A stretch of 64,000 nucleotides of DNA from Methanolobus sediminis. Its GTDB lineage: Archaea > Halobacteriota > Methanosarcinia > Methanosarcinales > Methanosarcinaceae. A program made the translations under genes and the position numbers. Numbering within the stretch: the first letter of the stretch is position 1; each line of letters opens with the position of its first letter. The notes below the pieces were generated by a model, which saw only the letters and a list, made by a program, of their open reading frames with translations, was not told the origin of the DNA and did no database searches. Shown here in pieces: positions 39,084 to 47,683 of the stretch. Location of the stretch: assembly GCF_031312595.1 (NCBI RefSeq), contig NZ_CP133592.1:1116001-1180000 (forward strand), read 5' to 3'.

Positions 39084-40109
39084 ATGGCTGAAGAACACCA
39101 CACAAGCCACATCCCACAGTGGAAGAAGGATGAAGTTGAGGCAATTAAGGAACTCATCAAGGAATACCCAATAATGGGTGTCATTGGTATTGGTGGAATT
39201 CCAGCAAAGCAGCTTCAGAAAATGAGAAGGGATCTTAAAGGCAAGGCTGTTTTGAAAGTCGCAAGGAACACCCTTATCAGAAGAGCACTTGAGCAGTCCA
39301 GTGAAGTAAAGGAAATGGAAGAGTACGTAGACGTACAGACCGCCCTTGTATTTACAGAACAGAATCCATTCAAACTGTTCAAAACACTGGAAAAGAGCAA
39401 GAGCCCATCCCCAATCAAAGCAGGTACTATTGCACCTCGCGATATTATCGTCGAAAAGGGACCAACATCATTCCCACCAGGCCCAATACTCGGAGATATG
39501 CAGGCAGCAGGAATCCCTGCAGCTATCGACGGTGGCAAGGTGGTAATCAGAGAGACTAAAGCCGTAGCAAAGGAAGGCGAAGCAGTTTCACAGAAACTTG
39601 CTGCAATGCTTACAAGACTTGAGATCTACCCAATGGAAGTAGGTCTTGACCTCAGAGCAGCCTTTGAGAACGGAATGATCTTCACACCAGATGTACTGGC
39701 TATCGACGAAGACAAATTCTTCTCAGACATTGTGTTGGCAACACAGCAGGCATTCAACACATCCGTGTTCGCAGCATACCCAACAGAAGAGAACATCAAG
39801 ACACTCATTGCAAAAGCAACAACAGAGTCACGCAACCTTGGTGTCGAAGCAGTGGTACTGGAACCAGGAATTGTCGATCTGCTCCTTGGAAAAGCACAGT
39901 TGGAGATGCTCTCAGTCGCATCCGCTGCATCTGCTAACAATGAAGACGCAGTTGACGATGAACTGAAGGAAGCACTCGGTGCAGCAGCAAGCGCAGCAGC
40001 CGCGGCAGTTGTAACAGAGACTGTTGAAGCAGAAGAGAAGGAAGAAGAACAGGAAGAAGAGGCATCAGAAGAAGATGGCATGGCCGGACTTGGAGCACTC
40101 TTCGGATAA
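39084..40109 (+). CDS. rplP0: Ribosomal protein L10 / acidic stalk protein P0 (uL10)
   Basis: A 341-residue P0 that anchors L12 dimers at the factor-binding stalk. The N-terminal rRNA-binding domain (WKKDEVEAIKELIKEYPIMGVIGI, ARNTLIRRAL) is followed by the archaeal insertion and an Ala/Glu-rich C-terminal tail ending [13 protein letters not shown], the shared stalk tip that contacts elongation factors. The frame extends 14 codons into rpl1, but the ATG at 39084 follows AAGGTGG and begins the conserved region. Confidence 0.96.
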   Translation: MAEEHHTSHIPQWKKDEVEAIKELIKEYPIMGVIGIGGIPAKQLQKMRRDLKGKAVLKVARNTLIRRALEQSSEVKEMEEYVDVQTALVFTEQNPFKLFKTLEKSKSPSPIKAGTIAPRDIIVEKGPTSFPPGPILGDMQAAGIPAAIDGGKVVIRETKAVAKEGEAVSQKLAAMLTRLEIYPMEVGLDLRAAFENGMIFTPDVLAIDEDKFFSDIVLATQQAFNTSVFAAYPTEENIKTLIAKATTESRNLGVEAVVLEPGIVDLLLGKAQLEMLSVASAASANNEDAVDDELKEALGAAASAAAAAVVTETVEAEEKEEEQEEEASEEDGMAGLGALFG

Positions 40110-40161
40110 TCAGAATTAACAAACTACATAACTTACATTAATAAATAAAAGGTGATTTCAC

Positions 40162-40467
40162 ATGGAATACATATATGCAGCACTTTTACTCTTTAAAGCA
40201 GGTAAAGACATTACAGAAGAAGCAGTAACAGCAGTACTTCAGGCAGCAGGCGTTGAAGTAAGCGATGCACGTGCAAAGGCACTTGTCGCAGCTCTTGATG
40301 GCGTAGACATCGAGGAAGCAATGGCAACCGCAGCAGTAGCAGCAGCACCAGCAGCAGCAGCACCAGCAGCAGCTGAGGCAGCTCCAGCAGAAGAAGCAGC
40401 AGCTGAAGAAGAAGAAGATGCATCAGAAGAGAGCGGCATGGCTGGTCTCGGAGCACTTTTCGGATAA
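40162..40467 (+). CDS. rpl12: Ribosomal protein L12 / P1 (archaeal bL12-like stalk)
   Basis: A 101-residue acidic stalk protein: N-terminal helical dimer domain [20 protein letters not shown], an Ala-rich hinge encoded by many gca codons, and the tip [12 protein letters not shown], which is the same as that of L10. AAAGGTGATTTC ribosome site. Last gene of the L11-L1-L10-L12 cluster, followed by a terminator. Confidence 0.97.
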   Translation: MEYIYAALLLFKAGKDITEEAVTAVLQAAGVEVSDARAKALVAALDGVDIEEAMATAAVAAAPAAAAPAAAEAAPAEEAAAEEEEDASEESGMAGLGALFG

Positions 40468-40479
40468 ACAAACTACTTC

Positions 40480-40513
40480 TTGTCCGCCTTTGTGCGGACA
40501 AACATTCTTTTTT
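40480..40513 (+). terminator. Intrinsic-type terminator after L12
   Basis: TTGTCCGC, loop CTTTGT, GCGGACAA gives an 8-bp perfect stem, followed within six bases by TTTTTT (40508-40513). It ends the ribosomal operon and lies at the 3' end of the converging methyltransferase gene. Confidence 0.75.
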
Positions 40514-41012
40514 AATCAGCTTTCCTGAAAAGCTGGCATTTTACATAGGATTTGATATAGACCTCTTTTTCAAGAATCAGATCGTTTTCCCTACAAATTT
40601 CAGGATAATGGTTATTCCAGCTTTCAGCTGTTTCCTTGAACATAAAGAACGGAAGCATCATCACTGTATCCAGACCAAGAATTGGTTTTGCACAATCCAC
40701 AATCGCAAAAAAACCTTTATCCTTTAGCACGCGTGAAGCTTCCATAATAGCTCCTTTTCTAACCTCGGATGTTGTTTCACAGAAAGCCACTGATGTAACT
40801 ACAAGATCAAATGATCCATCATTGAAAGGCAACAGATCCATTGAGCCCCTATAAAGATTCAGATCAATACCTGATCTTGTGCCTTTAACAGCTGCATAAT
40901 CCAGCTGAGTACCTGACAGGTCAACTCCATGGATTTCCACATCCCTTCTATGATATCTGGAAATTGCAATACCAACAGACTCGGTACCACATCCCAGGTC
41001 AAGGACAGACAT
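40512..41012 (-). CDS. Class I SAM-dependent methyltransferase (5' end unclear)
   Basis: A Rossmann-fold methyltransferase: SVLDLGCGTESVGIAIS (SAM motif I), IHGVDLSGTQL (motif II Asp), LPFNDGSFDLVVTSVAF and VLKDKGFFAIVDCAKP. From the first ATG it has 166 residues, yet the same frame continues upstream for 55 more codons of protein-like sequence (for example GNYFGWLFGGKHYDFFATILGFGNAYY), which fits the helical cap normally in front of motif I. No ATG, GTG or TTG occurs in that stretch before the TAG at 41178. Either a rare start codon is used, or the 5' end is damaged. Substrate unknown. Confidence 0.75.
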   Translation of the reverse strand: MSVLDLGCGTESVGIAISRYHRRDVEIHGVDLSGTQLDYAAVKGTRSGIDLNLYRGSMDLLPFNDGSFDLVVTSVAFCETTSEVRKGAIMEASRVLKDKGFFAIVDCAKPILGLDTVMMLPFFMFKETAESWNNHYPEICRENDLILEKEVYIKSYVKCQLFRKAD

Positions 41013-41271
41013 CCCGTTTTCAAGTGGCAGAATTTCAGCTACCTGATTGTAATATGCATTACCAAATCCGAGAATAGTTGCAAAAAAATCATAGTGCTTC
41101 CCACCAAATAACCACCCAAAATAATTTCCCTTTGTGTGATTTATCTCCTCACATCCTCTTCCGTTCTTAACTAAAAACTAATGAACTCTTACTCCCAATA
41201 TTTACTATGAAACTAAACATAAATAAAATTTGCAATCACTGCATGATAATAAATAAAAATATGGACAAAAG

Positions 41272-42903
41272 TCAGGAGTTCTTTACAAACATAACTGCAA
41301 ACAGGAATATAGCACAGATAAATCCTATGATACCCATTAATGGCAGGTAACCTTCGCCACTAATCGCAAAGTATGAAGACGCAAGAAAAATACCAAGAAG
41401 GAAGGTATATTTGGAAATTGAATCAATTGTCTTGTACTTCCTGATCTCATCGGTCTTCTTTTCAAATCTCTCAATCTTATAGCCCCTGATGGTTTCAATA
41501 ACATCATTGACACCCTGAGGCAATTCCTTGATAATTTCCAGATACCTATCCCCTTCAAGTTGCAAGTACTCGAAAGCCTCAAATGGCGAATAGCGTTTCA
41601 TCAAAACCTTGATAATTACAGGCTTTGCATTTTCCAGAAGGTTGAATTTTGGATCCAGTTCAAGACAGTTTGCTTCAATTAGAATTAATGCTCTTTCAAG
41701 TGTTGAGAACTCGCTTGGCAAGGAGAGATCATACTTAAGGGCAAGTGTTGCATAATTATCGCTCTGGCGTTCGCCGGATGAATAATTCTGCTTGGATATT
41801 ATATCATCAAGATCAAGTTTGAAGCGACGTACGTTGACATCTTCCTTATTTACTCCCGTGATCTTCATGAAAGATTCAAAAACAACATCAAGTCTCTTCT
41901 TGTAGATACCGTAGAAAAGATTTAGCATATTGCGGCGCAGTTCATCATCAATTATGCCAACTGCCCCAAAATCAATGTATGCAATACCATCTTCCTGCAA
42001 TATAATGTTGGAACTGTGAGGATCGGCATGGTAAAAGCCATCAAGATAGACTTGCTTCAGGTAGCTCTTACTGACAATATCTGCATACCATTTCTTCTTT
42101 TCAGGAGTAACTCCTGAAAGTTTCCTGATGGTAACACCTTCCATATAATCCATAACAAGCACATTCTCATTGGAATAATCATCATAAATATACGGAACAT
42201 GGACCTCCTTCACATCCTCAAAGTTCTCTGCAAAACGCTTGATGTTCCTTGCCTCATTACTAAGGTCAAGCTCACGATTCAGGAGTTCCCTGAACTCATA
42301 AAGGAAAGAACCGATATCAAAATTCTTACCCAGACCTATCATCCTTACAATCAGAGGTCTGAGGTCATAAAGTATTGCAAGATCAAGATTGATAGTCTCT
42401 ATCAAATTAGGTCTTGTAATCTTTACAGCAACTCTTTTTCCATCGAGTTTAGCTTCATAGACCTGAGCAATTGAAGCACAAGCAATTGGTTCAGTGTTGA
42501 ATTCATCAAAAATACTCAGAATATCAAAATTAGAATGTTCAAGGGAATCGTTGATCTCTTCAGTACCAATACTACAACTGAAACCTTCAAATGCCACCTT
42601 CATTTTATCAAATTCAAGTGGATTGACATTATCCTGAAGGTTCCCGAGTTCCTCTATGTATATAGCAGGAACAATGTCAGGCCTTTTACTCAAGATCTGA
42701 CCCAGCTTTATGAAAGTAGGACCGAGTTCCTCCATGGCTTTCCTGAGTTTAACAGCATTTTCCCTGTTTTTGGAATCCAGAACGCATGGATTTCTCCTGT
42801 TGGAAACATAATATTGGTTGACCTCACTGTATATAAGGCTGAAAAGGTTGTATTTTGAGAATACCCTGAAGATAGTAATGTATCTGCGGATTTTCCTGAA
42901 CAT
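41272..42903 (-). CDS. ubiB: ABC1/UbiB-family atypical protein kinase-like membrane protein
   Basis: A 543-residue member of the ABC1/ADCK/UbiB family. Visible: the family motif GPTFIKLGQILSKRPDI (KxGQ), an Ala-rich ATP loop PIACASIAQVYEAKLDGKRVAVKI, the catalytic-like YHADPHSSNIIL, and the metal loop IAYIDFGAVGII. Two C-terminal membrane helices (about 490-540) anchor it. In bacteria and mitochondria such proteins support quinone synthesis; methanogens have methanophenazine or other lipids instead, so the target here is unknown and 'ubiB' is only a family label. Standalone gene, divergent from cbiO. Confidence 0.9.
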   Translation of the reverse strand: MFRKIRRYITIFRVFSKYNLFSLIYSEVNQYYVSNRRNPCVLDSKNRENAVKLRKAMEELGPTFIKLGQILSKRPDIVPAIYIEELGNLQDNVNPLEFDKMKVAFEGFSCSIGTEEINDSLEHSNFDILSIFDEFNTEPIACASIAQVYEAKLDGKRVAVKITRPNLIETINLDLAILYDLRPLIVRMIGLGKNFDIGSFLYEFRELLNRELDLSNEARNIKRFAENFEDVKEVHVPYIYDDYSNENVLVMDYMEGVTIRKLSGVTPEKKKWYADIVSKSYLKQVYLDGFYHADPHSSNIILQEDGIAYIDFGAVGIIDDELRRNMLNLFYGIYKKRLDVVFESFMKITGVNKEDVNVRRFKLDLDDIISKQNYSSGERQSDNYATLALKYDLSLPSEFSTLERALILIEANCLELDPKFNLLENAKPVIIKVLMKRYSPFEAFEYLQLEGDRYLEIIKELPQGVNDVIETIRGYKIERFEKKTDEIRKYKTIDSISKYTFLLGIFLASSYFAISGEGYLPLMGIIGFICAIFLFAVMFVKNS

Positions 42904-43028
42904 CGATACTATGTTTGTCCTGTTAGTAGATATAACTTAGCATCATCCTAATAATTCTTCCTTTTGAATAAAAACACGATATTACTATTAATGTGCATTA
43001 AAATAACTTGAATAAAAAAATAATTTCA

Positions 43029-43043
43029 TTTGGTAACACCAAA
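43029..43043. promoter_or_regulatory. Inverted repeat upstream of the cbiO TATA box
   Basis: TTTGGT-AAC-ACCAAA is a perfect 6-bp inverted repeat. The TATA-like AAGTATTTATAACAGG starts four bases after it, so a bound protein would touch the promoter. Metal or cobalamin control is a guess from the downstream genes. Confidence 0.5.
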
Positions 43044-43076
43044 CAAGTATTTATAACAGGATTCTTATGTAGAATG

Positions 43077-43106
43077 AAAAAGCTCCCTGTCAAAAACAGG
43101 CTTTTT
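43077..43106 (+). promoter_or_regulatory. Leader hairpin ending in a T run before cbiO
   Basis: AAAAAG-(CTC)-CCTGT, loop CAAAA, ACAGG-CTTTTT pairs as two helices with a 3-base bulge. It lies in the cbiO leader, after the TATA box and before the start codon, and its 3' side is a T run, as in an attenuator. Function unproven. Confidence 0.4.
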
Positions 43107-43133
43107 GGCCGGTTGTAAATCAGCGTGACTATA

Positions 43134-43976
43134 ATGACCGAAAAACCTATAGTTCAATTAAAAGGAGTATCCTATTTTTACGCAAACAGCAAGACAAAGG
43201 CTCTTGATAATGTAGACCTTGACCTTTATCCCGGAGAAAAGATAGCAATTCTCGGAGCAAATGGAGCCGGCAAATCCACCCTTTTCAGACACCTGAACGG
43301 CATATTAAAACCTGCCTCAGGAGAAGTCCTTGTAAAAGGAGAGCAAATCTCAAAGAAAAACATCAGGACCGTTCGCCAGACTGTAGGTATTGTGTTCCAG
43401 AATCCTGACGATCAGATACTTGCACCCACAATTGAGCAGGATGTTGCTTTCGGACCCATAAACATGGGTCTTGACGAAGAAGAAGTTGAGAGAAGAGTAA
43501 AGAAAGCACTTGAACTGGTGAACCTTTCAGGTTTTGAGGAACGTTCCCCGCACCACCTAAGCGGAGGGCAGAAGAAACTCGTGGCTATAGCAGGCGTACT
43601 TGCAATGCAACCCGAAGTGGTTGTACTTGATGAACCAACTGCAGGACTTGACCCCCAAAGCGCCGAGAATATAATGAAAATTATTGATGGCATGAACAGG
43701 AAATTCGGAATAACCGTAATCCTTTCAACCCATGATGTTGACATTGTGCCTCTTTTTGCGGATGTGGTCTATGTGATGCATCACGGACGGATAGAAGCCA
43801 GAGGAACTGCAAAGGAAATATTCAAAAAGCACCAGGTACTCGAAAATGCACACCTGAGAATGCCACGCATTGCAGAAGTGTTTGAATTACTTCAGGAATC
43901 CGGATTTGATGCAGATATAAAAATAACACCACCGGATGCAAGAGACGAAATTATCCGCCTCATCAATGAAAAATAA
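43134..43976 (+). CDS. cbiO: Cobalt/nickel ECF transporter ATPase CbiO
   Basis: About 280 residues, an ABC ATPase of energy-coupling-factor importers. VQLKGVSYFYANSKTKALDNVDL start, Walker A GANGAGKST, ECF-type Q loop GIVFQNPDDQILAPTIEQDVAFGP, signature LSGGQKKLVAIAGVLA, Walker B VVLDEPTAGLDP, switch His in STHDVDIV. An in-frame GTG nine bases upstream is an alternative start. It is followed by cbiQ 11 bases later; with cbiM and the PDGLE/CbiN protein facing it, a complete cobalt ECF system is present. Confidence 0.93.
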   Translation: MTEKPIVQLKGVSYFYANSKTKALDNVDLDLYPGEKIAILGANGAGKSTLFRHLNGILKPASGEVLVKGEQISKKNIRTVRQTVGIVFQNPDDQILAPTIEQDVAFGPINMGLDEEEVERRVKKALELVNLSGFEERSPHHLSGGQKKLVAIAGVLAMQPEVVVLDEPTAGLDPQSAENIMKIIDGMNRKFGITVILSTHDVDIVPLFADVVYVMHHGRIEARGTAKEIFKKHQVLENAHLRMPRIAEVFELLQESGFDADIKITPPDARDEIIRLINEK

Positions 43977-43987
43977 AAGGCCTGCCC

Positions 43988-44794
43988 ATGAAGATCACAC
44001 TCACTGATATTGAAAGGGAAGCATATAAGGACAGCCCGGTCCACAGGCTTGACGGAAGAACAAAGATACTTGCACTCCTTGCCATAATCATTTTTGCAGT
44101 CAGTCTTCCGCGCATGGATGAAGCCAATTTCACAAAACTCGCAATACTGGAACTTTATATCGTACTCCTGATGGCAATTGCAAAACTTAATCCATTATAC
44201 TCTCTTTTAAGGATTCTCTCAATATTGCCTTTCGGACTTGCAATTGTCCTTATACAACCTTTTGTAAGGCAACCCTTTATTGAAACATTCACGATCTACC
44301 CAGTAGACCTGCCGCTTGGACTCACTATGACCTATGAAGGCATAACATTCGGCATTATACTGCTTGCCAAGTACATAGTTTGCATCACAGCCATTGTCCT
44401 CATATCATCTACAATGAAGATGAATGACATGGTTAGCTCTGCAAGACGCCTCGGAATGCCCGCAGAGTTCACACTTATACTATCAATGATGGTGAGGTAC
44501 CTTTTCGTATTCTGGATAATTCTCAAGCGTATAAGGGTTGCACAGAAAACACGGCTGTTCTATATGTGGAATAAAGATGTACCACGTAAATGGATTCTCG
44601 AACAGGTTGCATATACCATCAGTTCATTGTTCATTCGTTCATACGAACAGGGCGAGCGTACCTATATCAGCATGCTATGCAGAGGTTATTCCAGCACCAA
44701 TAAAGTATACGTTCACAAGAACAAAATAAAAACAAGTGACATACTGTTTTCGCTAATTACCATCGGAACAATAATTATGGCTTTTGCAGCCTGA
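43988..44794 (+). CDS. cbiQ: ECF transporter transmembrane subunit CbiQ
   Basis: A 268-residue T subunit with about five membrane helices. The coupling helix region shows SSARRLGMPAEFTLILSMMVRY (the A-R-x-x-G motif) and a second ISMLCRGY near the C-terminus, which bind CbiO. It connects the ATPase to CbiM. Operon with cbiO. Confidence 0.92.
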   Translation: MKITLTDIEREAYKDSPVHRLDGRTKILALLAIIIFAVSLPRMDEANFTKLAILELYIVLLMAIAKLNPLYSLLRILSILPFGLAIVLIQPFVRQPFIETFTIYPVDLPLGLTMTYEGITFGIILLAKYIVCITAIVLISSTMKMNDMVSSARRLGMPAEFTLILSMMVRYLFVFWIILKRIRVAQKTRLFYMWNKDVPRKWILEQVAYTISSLFIRSYEQGERTYISMLCRGYSSTNKVYVHKNKIKTSDILFSLITIGTIIMAFAA

Positions 44795-44823
44795 AAACAA
44801 AATAAAAAAAGAAAGGAAAAGGG

Positions 44824-45138
44824 TCAGTTCTTTTTCGCTGCTTTTCCCAATACAAAACTGATACCAAGAACAAGGATAGTACCTGCAACAACTGCGGCTA
44901 CTTCTCCCATCTTGCCCTGCCCTTCAATTGAGTAATCCGGCATTGGAGACTCTACAAAAGGAGCTGATTCTTCCATTCCAGCTAATTTTGATTCTTCCAC
45001 AATGCTTCCCGCTGCACTTTCAAGACCATCAGGATCAGGAGAGGCCAGGAAAGGAGCAGCAATGGCGATCAACAAGGCAATAGCAATTCCTGCATAAAGG
45101 AATTTCATGTTCATGTTGGAACTTGCAGCCACACTCAT
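44824..45138 (-). CDS. cbiN: CbiN/PDGLE-domain cobalt transporter accessory protein
   Basis: A 104-residue membrane protein with an N-terminal span (FLYAGIAIALLIAIAAPFLASPDPDGLESAAG), a loop with SPDPDGLE (the PDGLE signature), and a C-terminal span (VAAVVAGTILVLGISFVLG). CbiN or PDGLE proteins pair with CbiM in cobalt uptake. It overlaps cbiM by four bases (ATGA). Converges on cbiQ. Confidence 0.88.
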   Translation of the reverse strand: MSVAASSNMNMKFLYAGIAIALLIAIAAPFLASPDPDGLESAAGSIVEESKLAGMEESAPFVESPMPDYSIEGQGKMGEVAAVVAGTILVLGISFVLGKAAKKN

Positions 45139-45785
45139 GCCCTCACACCTTTTGCATTTGTAACCGATGAATCAAGCAGATCAGGTCTTGATTTTTCAAT
45201 CGCAGTTATTACAATTGCTGTGATAAGACCTTCACCGATAAAGCCGATTATCAGATGGTAAAGACCCATTGTTGCAAGTCCTGCTACCAGAGGGAATGTA
45301 CCTGCAATTGACATTTCAACTGCACAGGTAAGAGCAGAAATCAGAAGACCGATCCAGGCTCCTACGAATGAAGCTGCTTTGATACCAGTCTTATTCTTCA
45401 GTGCAACAAACAGGTAATATCCTGTAAAGCCGGATATGACACCCATATTTAAGATGTTTGCACCCATTGTCGTGATACCACCGTCACCAAAGACGAAACC
45501 CTGAACCAGAAGTACAAGTGTAAGTACAAGAACACCTGCCATAGGGCTTCCGAATATAATGGAGACAAGGACTGCACCGACCATGTGACCACTGGTTCCC
45601 ATTCCAATTGGAATGTTCAATGCCTGTATCGCGAATATACCTGCTGCAAGAGCTGCAAGAATAGGTACTTTCATGTCATCAAGTTCTTTTCTAGCCCATT
45701 TAAGGGACATAAATATGAAAGGTAGAGCAATCACCCAGTAGACGATTGCCTGACCCATTGGTATAAAGGAATCCGGAATATGCAT
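45135..45785 (-). CDS. cbiM: Cobalt transporter substrate-specific subunit CbiM
   Basis: A 216-residue membrane protein, the metal-binding S component. It opens MHIPDSFIPMGQ, where His2 at the very N-terminus helps hold Co2+ in the family, and includes IGMGTSGHMVGAVL with another conserved His. Six or seven hydrophobic spans. Together with cbiN, cbiO and cbiQ it supplies cobalt for corrinoid cofactors. TATA-like TAAGTATATATAG near 45862-45875 on its strand. Cobalt versus nickel specificity cannot be settled from sequence. Confidence 0.93.
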   Translation of the reverse strand: MHIPDSFIPMGQAIVYWVIALPFIFMSLKWARKELDDMKVPILAALAAGIFAIQALNIPIGMGTSGHMVGAVLVSIIFGSPMAGVLVLTLVLLVQGFVFGDGGITTMGANILNMGVISGFTGYYLFVALKNKTGIKAASFVGAWIGLLISALTCAVEMSIAGTFPLVAGLATMGLYHLIIGFIGEGLITAIVITAIEKSRPDLLDSSVTNAKGVRA

Positions 45786-45977
45786 TTTAAATCCTCATTA
45801 AGTCATATGGAATAATATGAAAATTATCTTTTTTTGTAACACTTGTGGATACGTACTAGGAACTATATATACTTAATGAATTAACATTGTCAATATTCGT
45901 ATTACCTCCACTAAAGCCATCAGAACCAAGATATATAATACAGAAAGTGATAGAACTATAAAATCGGATGAAAATAC

Positions 45978-46952
45978 ATGTCTAAATATTCACCATTCAT
46001 TGCTGCAAAAGCTGTCTGGCAAATGCACATCAGGAAACGTCCATTTGTATTATCACACGCAATCAATTCCAGATGTAACATGAAATGCTCATTTTGCGAA
46101 TACTGGAAAACAGAGGGTAAAGAAATGGAGCTTCAGGATATCTTCAAGCTCCTTGACGAAGCAAGAGACTTTGGAATCCTTGTATATAACGCCTGGACAG
46201 TGGAGCCGCTTCTCAGAAAAGACCTTCCTGAAATACTGGCTCATGCAAAAAGCATTGGAATGGTAACATCCCTCATAACCAACGGACTTTTGCTTGAAAA
46301 ACGAATAGATGAACTCACAGACCTGGACTACCTTTCTGTTTCTGTTGACGGGACTTCCAGCTACAAGGACATTAGAGGCGTGGATCTTGATAGAATAATG
46401 CAAGGAATCCTTAAAGCAAAAGACAGGATTGACAATCCTCTTCTGCTAAACTGTGTTATCAGTGGAAAGAACCTGGATGATATCGAAGAACTGATCACAA
46501 TGGCAAAAGATCTGGACGTGAAAATATCATTCGAGCCCATGTACGAATTCCAGGGAATAGAAAACGATACATGGGAAAGAATGGGAATTCGTGACATCTC
46601 AAGGTATCATCAGACTGTGGACAGGATAATTGAGATGAAAAAAGAAGGTTATCCGATAATTAACTCATATACATATCTTAAAATGGTCCGTGACCTGAAA
46701 CCTGATTTCACCTGCCATGCAAACGACATCATACTCGATGTCACAGCAGATGGCAGTATAGAAAATTGCAGAGTATATCGTGAACAAATAGGTCACATCA
46801 ACGAAGGTATTGCGAACTTTTGGGAAAGAACAACGAAAGTCCGAAAAGAGAAAGCGCGTGTTTGCCAGAAATGTCTTTTCTTTGGTTATGTTGAGAACAG
46901 TCTTATGTATAATTTCAATACCGAAGTTGCAAGGCACTACGAATGGATGTGA
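45978..46952 (+). CDS. Radical SAM protein with a C-terminal Cys cluster
   Basis: A 324-residue radical SAM enzyme. CNMKCSFC (C-x3-C-x2-C) binds the 4Fe-4S cluster near residues 33-40, and SVSVDGTSSYKDIRG is the SAM-side strand. Three extra cysteine positions near the end (DFTCHANDI, IENCRVY and ARVCQKCLFF) suggest an auxiliary cluster as in SPASM-type enzymes. It may modify a peptide, cofactor or lipid; HpnH-like and archaeal lipid radical SAM enzymes are loose relatives at best. GGATGA ribosome site; TATA-like AGATATATAATAC about 45 bases upstream. Divergent from cbiM. Confidence 0.85.
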   Translation: MSKYSPFIAAKAVWQMHIRKRPFVLSHAINSRCNMKCSFCEYWKTEGKEMELQDIFKLLDEARDFGILVYNAWTVEPLLRKDLPEILAHAKSIGMVTSLITNGLLLEKRIDELTDLDYLSVSVDGTSSYKDIRGVDLDRIMQGILKAKDRIDNPLLLNCVISGKNLDDIEELITMAKDLDVKISFEPMYEFQGIENDTWERMGIRDISRYHQTVDRIIEMKKEGYPIINSYTYLKMVRDLKPDFTCHANDIILDVTADGSIENCRVYREQIGHINEGIANFWERTTKVRKEKARVCQKCLFFGYVENSLMYNFNTEVARHYEWM

Positions 46953-47044
46953 ATTCATCTACCCATAATAGCACCTGCAATGCTTTTAATATAATAACCC
47001 ACCAATAATTATATACAATAATTGAAGGTGATCATATTCCATAT

Positions 47045-47671
47045 ATTAAGAACTGCAGGATATTCTCAGCCGTCTCCGTCTTTATTCTTTTAACCCTGCT
47101 GATTGCAGGAACTGCAAACGCGGAGATAGCAGTATCTCTGGAACCATCTCAATTACACGTTGAAGAAAATGAGACTTTTACATTTGATATTATGATGGAA
47201 AGTGATGTAAATGTCTCCGGTGCAGAGATGCAACTTACGTATGACCCCTCACTGATAGAAGTTGTATCCATTGCAGAAGGTAACTTCTTCAAGCAGAAGG
47301 GAGCAAAAATAATGTTCTCAAAAGGAACTATTGATAACGAGCTTGGAACTGTTACCAATATCTATTCAGTGATAATGGGAGATGACATGATTCTTGACAG
47401 GGAAGCATTTGCGACCGTTACACTTCAGGCAAAGAACAATTCAGGACTGGCCAATCTTGAGATGAAAAATGTGGTAATTACCAACTCTGAAGGGGACAAA
47501 CTCCCCGTAACAGTAACCAATGCAGAGATTGCAGTTGGTGATGTGGAACTAACCACTCCGAAAACTGATATGGAAACCACAGCTGAAGAAAAAAGTCCAA
47601 AAACCGGCCAGAACAGTGCACTAATAGCAATAATGGCAATGTGCTGTTTGTACTTTATTAAGAGGAGATGA
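47045..47671 (+). CDS. Cohesin-like surface protein with a C-terminal anchor (apparent ATT start)
   Basis: From the apparent start the protein has about 208 residues: a signal peptide (KNCRIFSAVSVFILLTLLIAGTANA), a cohesin-type beta domain (EIAVSLEPSQLHVEENETF..., LTYDPSLIEVVSI, LANLEMKNVVITN), a Thr/Glu linker and KSPKTGQNSALIAIMAMCCLYFIKRR, a P-x-T-G-like motif, membrane span and basic tail. The first ATG (47192) would remove the signal peptide and the first strands. In frame upstream there is no ATG, GTG or TTG before a stop; AAGGTGATC at 47024-47033 is an excellent ribosome site, eleven bases before ATT-AAG-AAC at 47045. ATT is therefore the best start. Confidence 0.7.
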   Translation: MKNCRIFSAVSVFILLTLLIAGTANAEIAVSLEPSQLHVEENETFTFDIMMESDVNVSGAEMQLTYDPSLIEVVSIAEGNFFKQKGAKIMFSKGTIDNELGTVTNIYSVIMGDDMILDREAFATVTLQAKNNSGLANLEMKNVVITNSEGDKLPVTVTNAEIAVGDVELTTPKTDMETTAEEKSPKTGQNSALIAIMAMCCLYFIKRR

Positions 47672-47683
47672 GGAGATGCGCAG

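Noticed and set aside
40239-40439. Antisense Ala/Ser-rich frames over L10 and L12
   Set aside because: They arise from gca-rich Ala tracts of the stalk proteins read on the other strand.
43021-43133. Cobalamin riboswitch before cbiO
   Set aside because: No B12-box sequence or large folded leader is visible; only a short hairpin.
45786-45977. NikR-type operator between cbiM and the radical SAM gene
   Set aside because: CATATTATTCCATATG is suggestive, but the known spacing and half-sites do not match.
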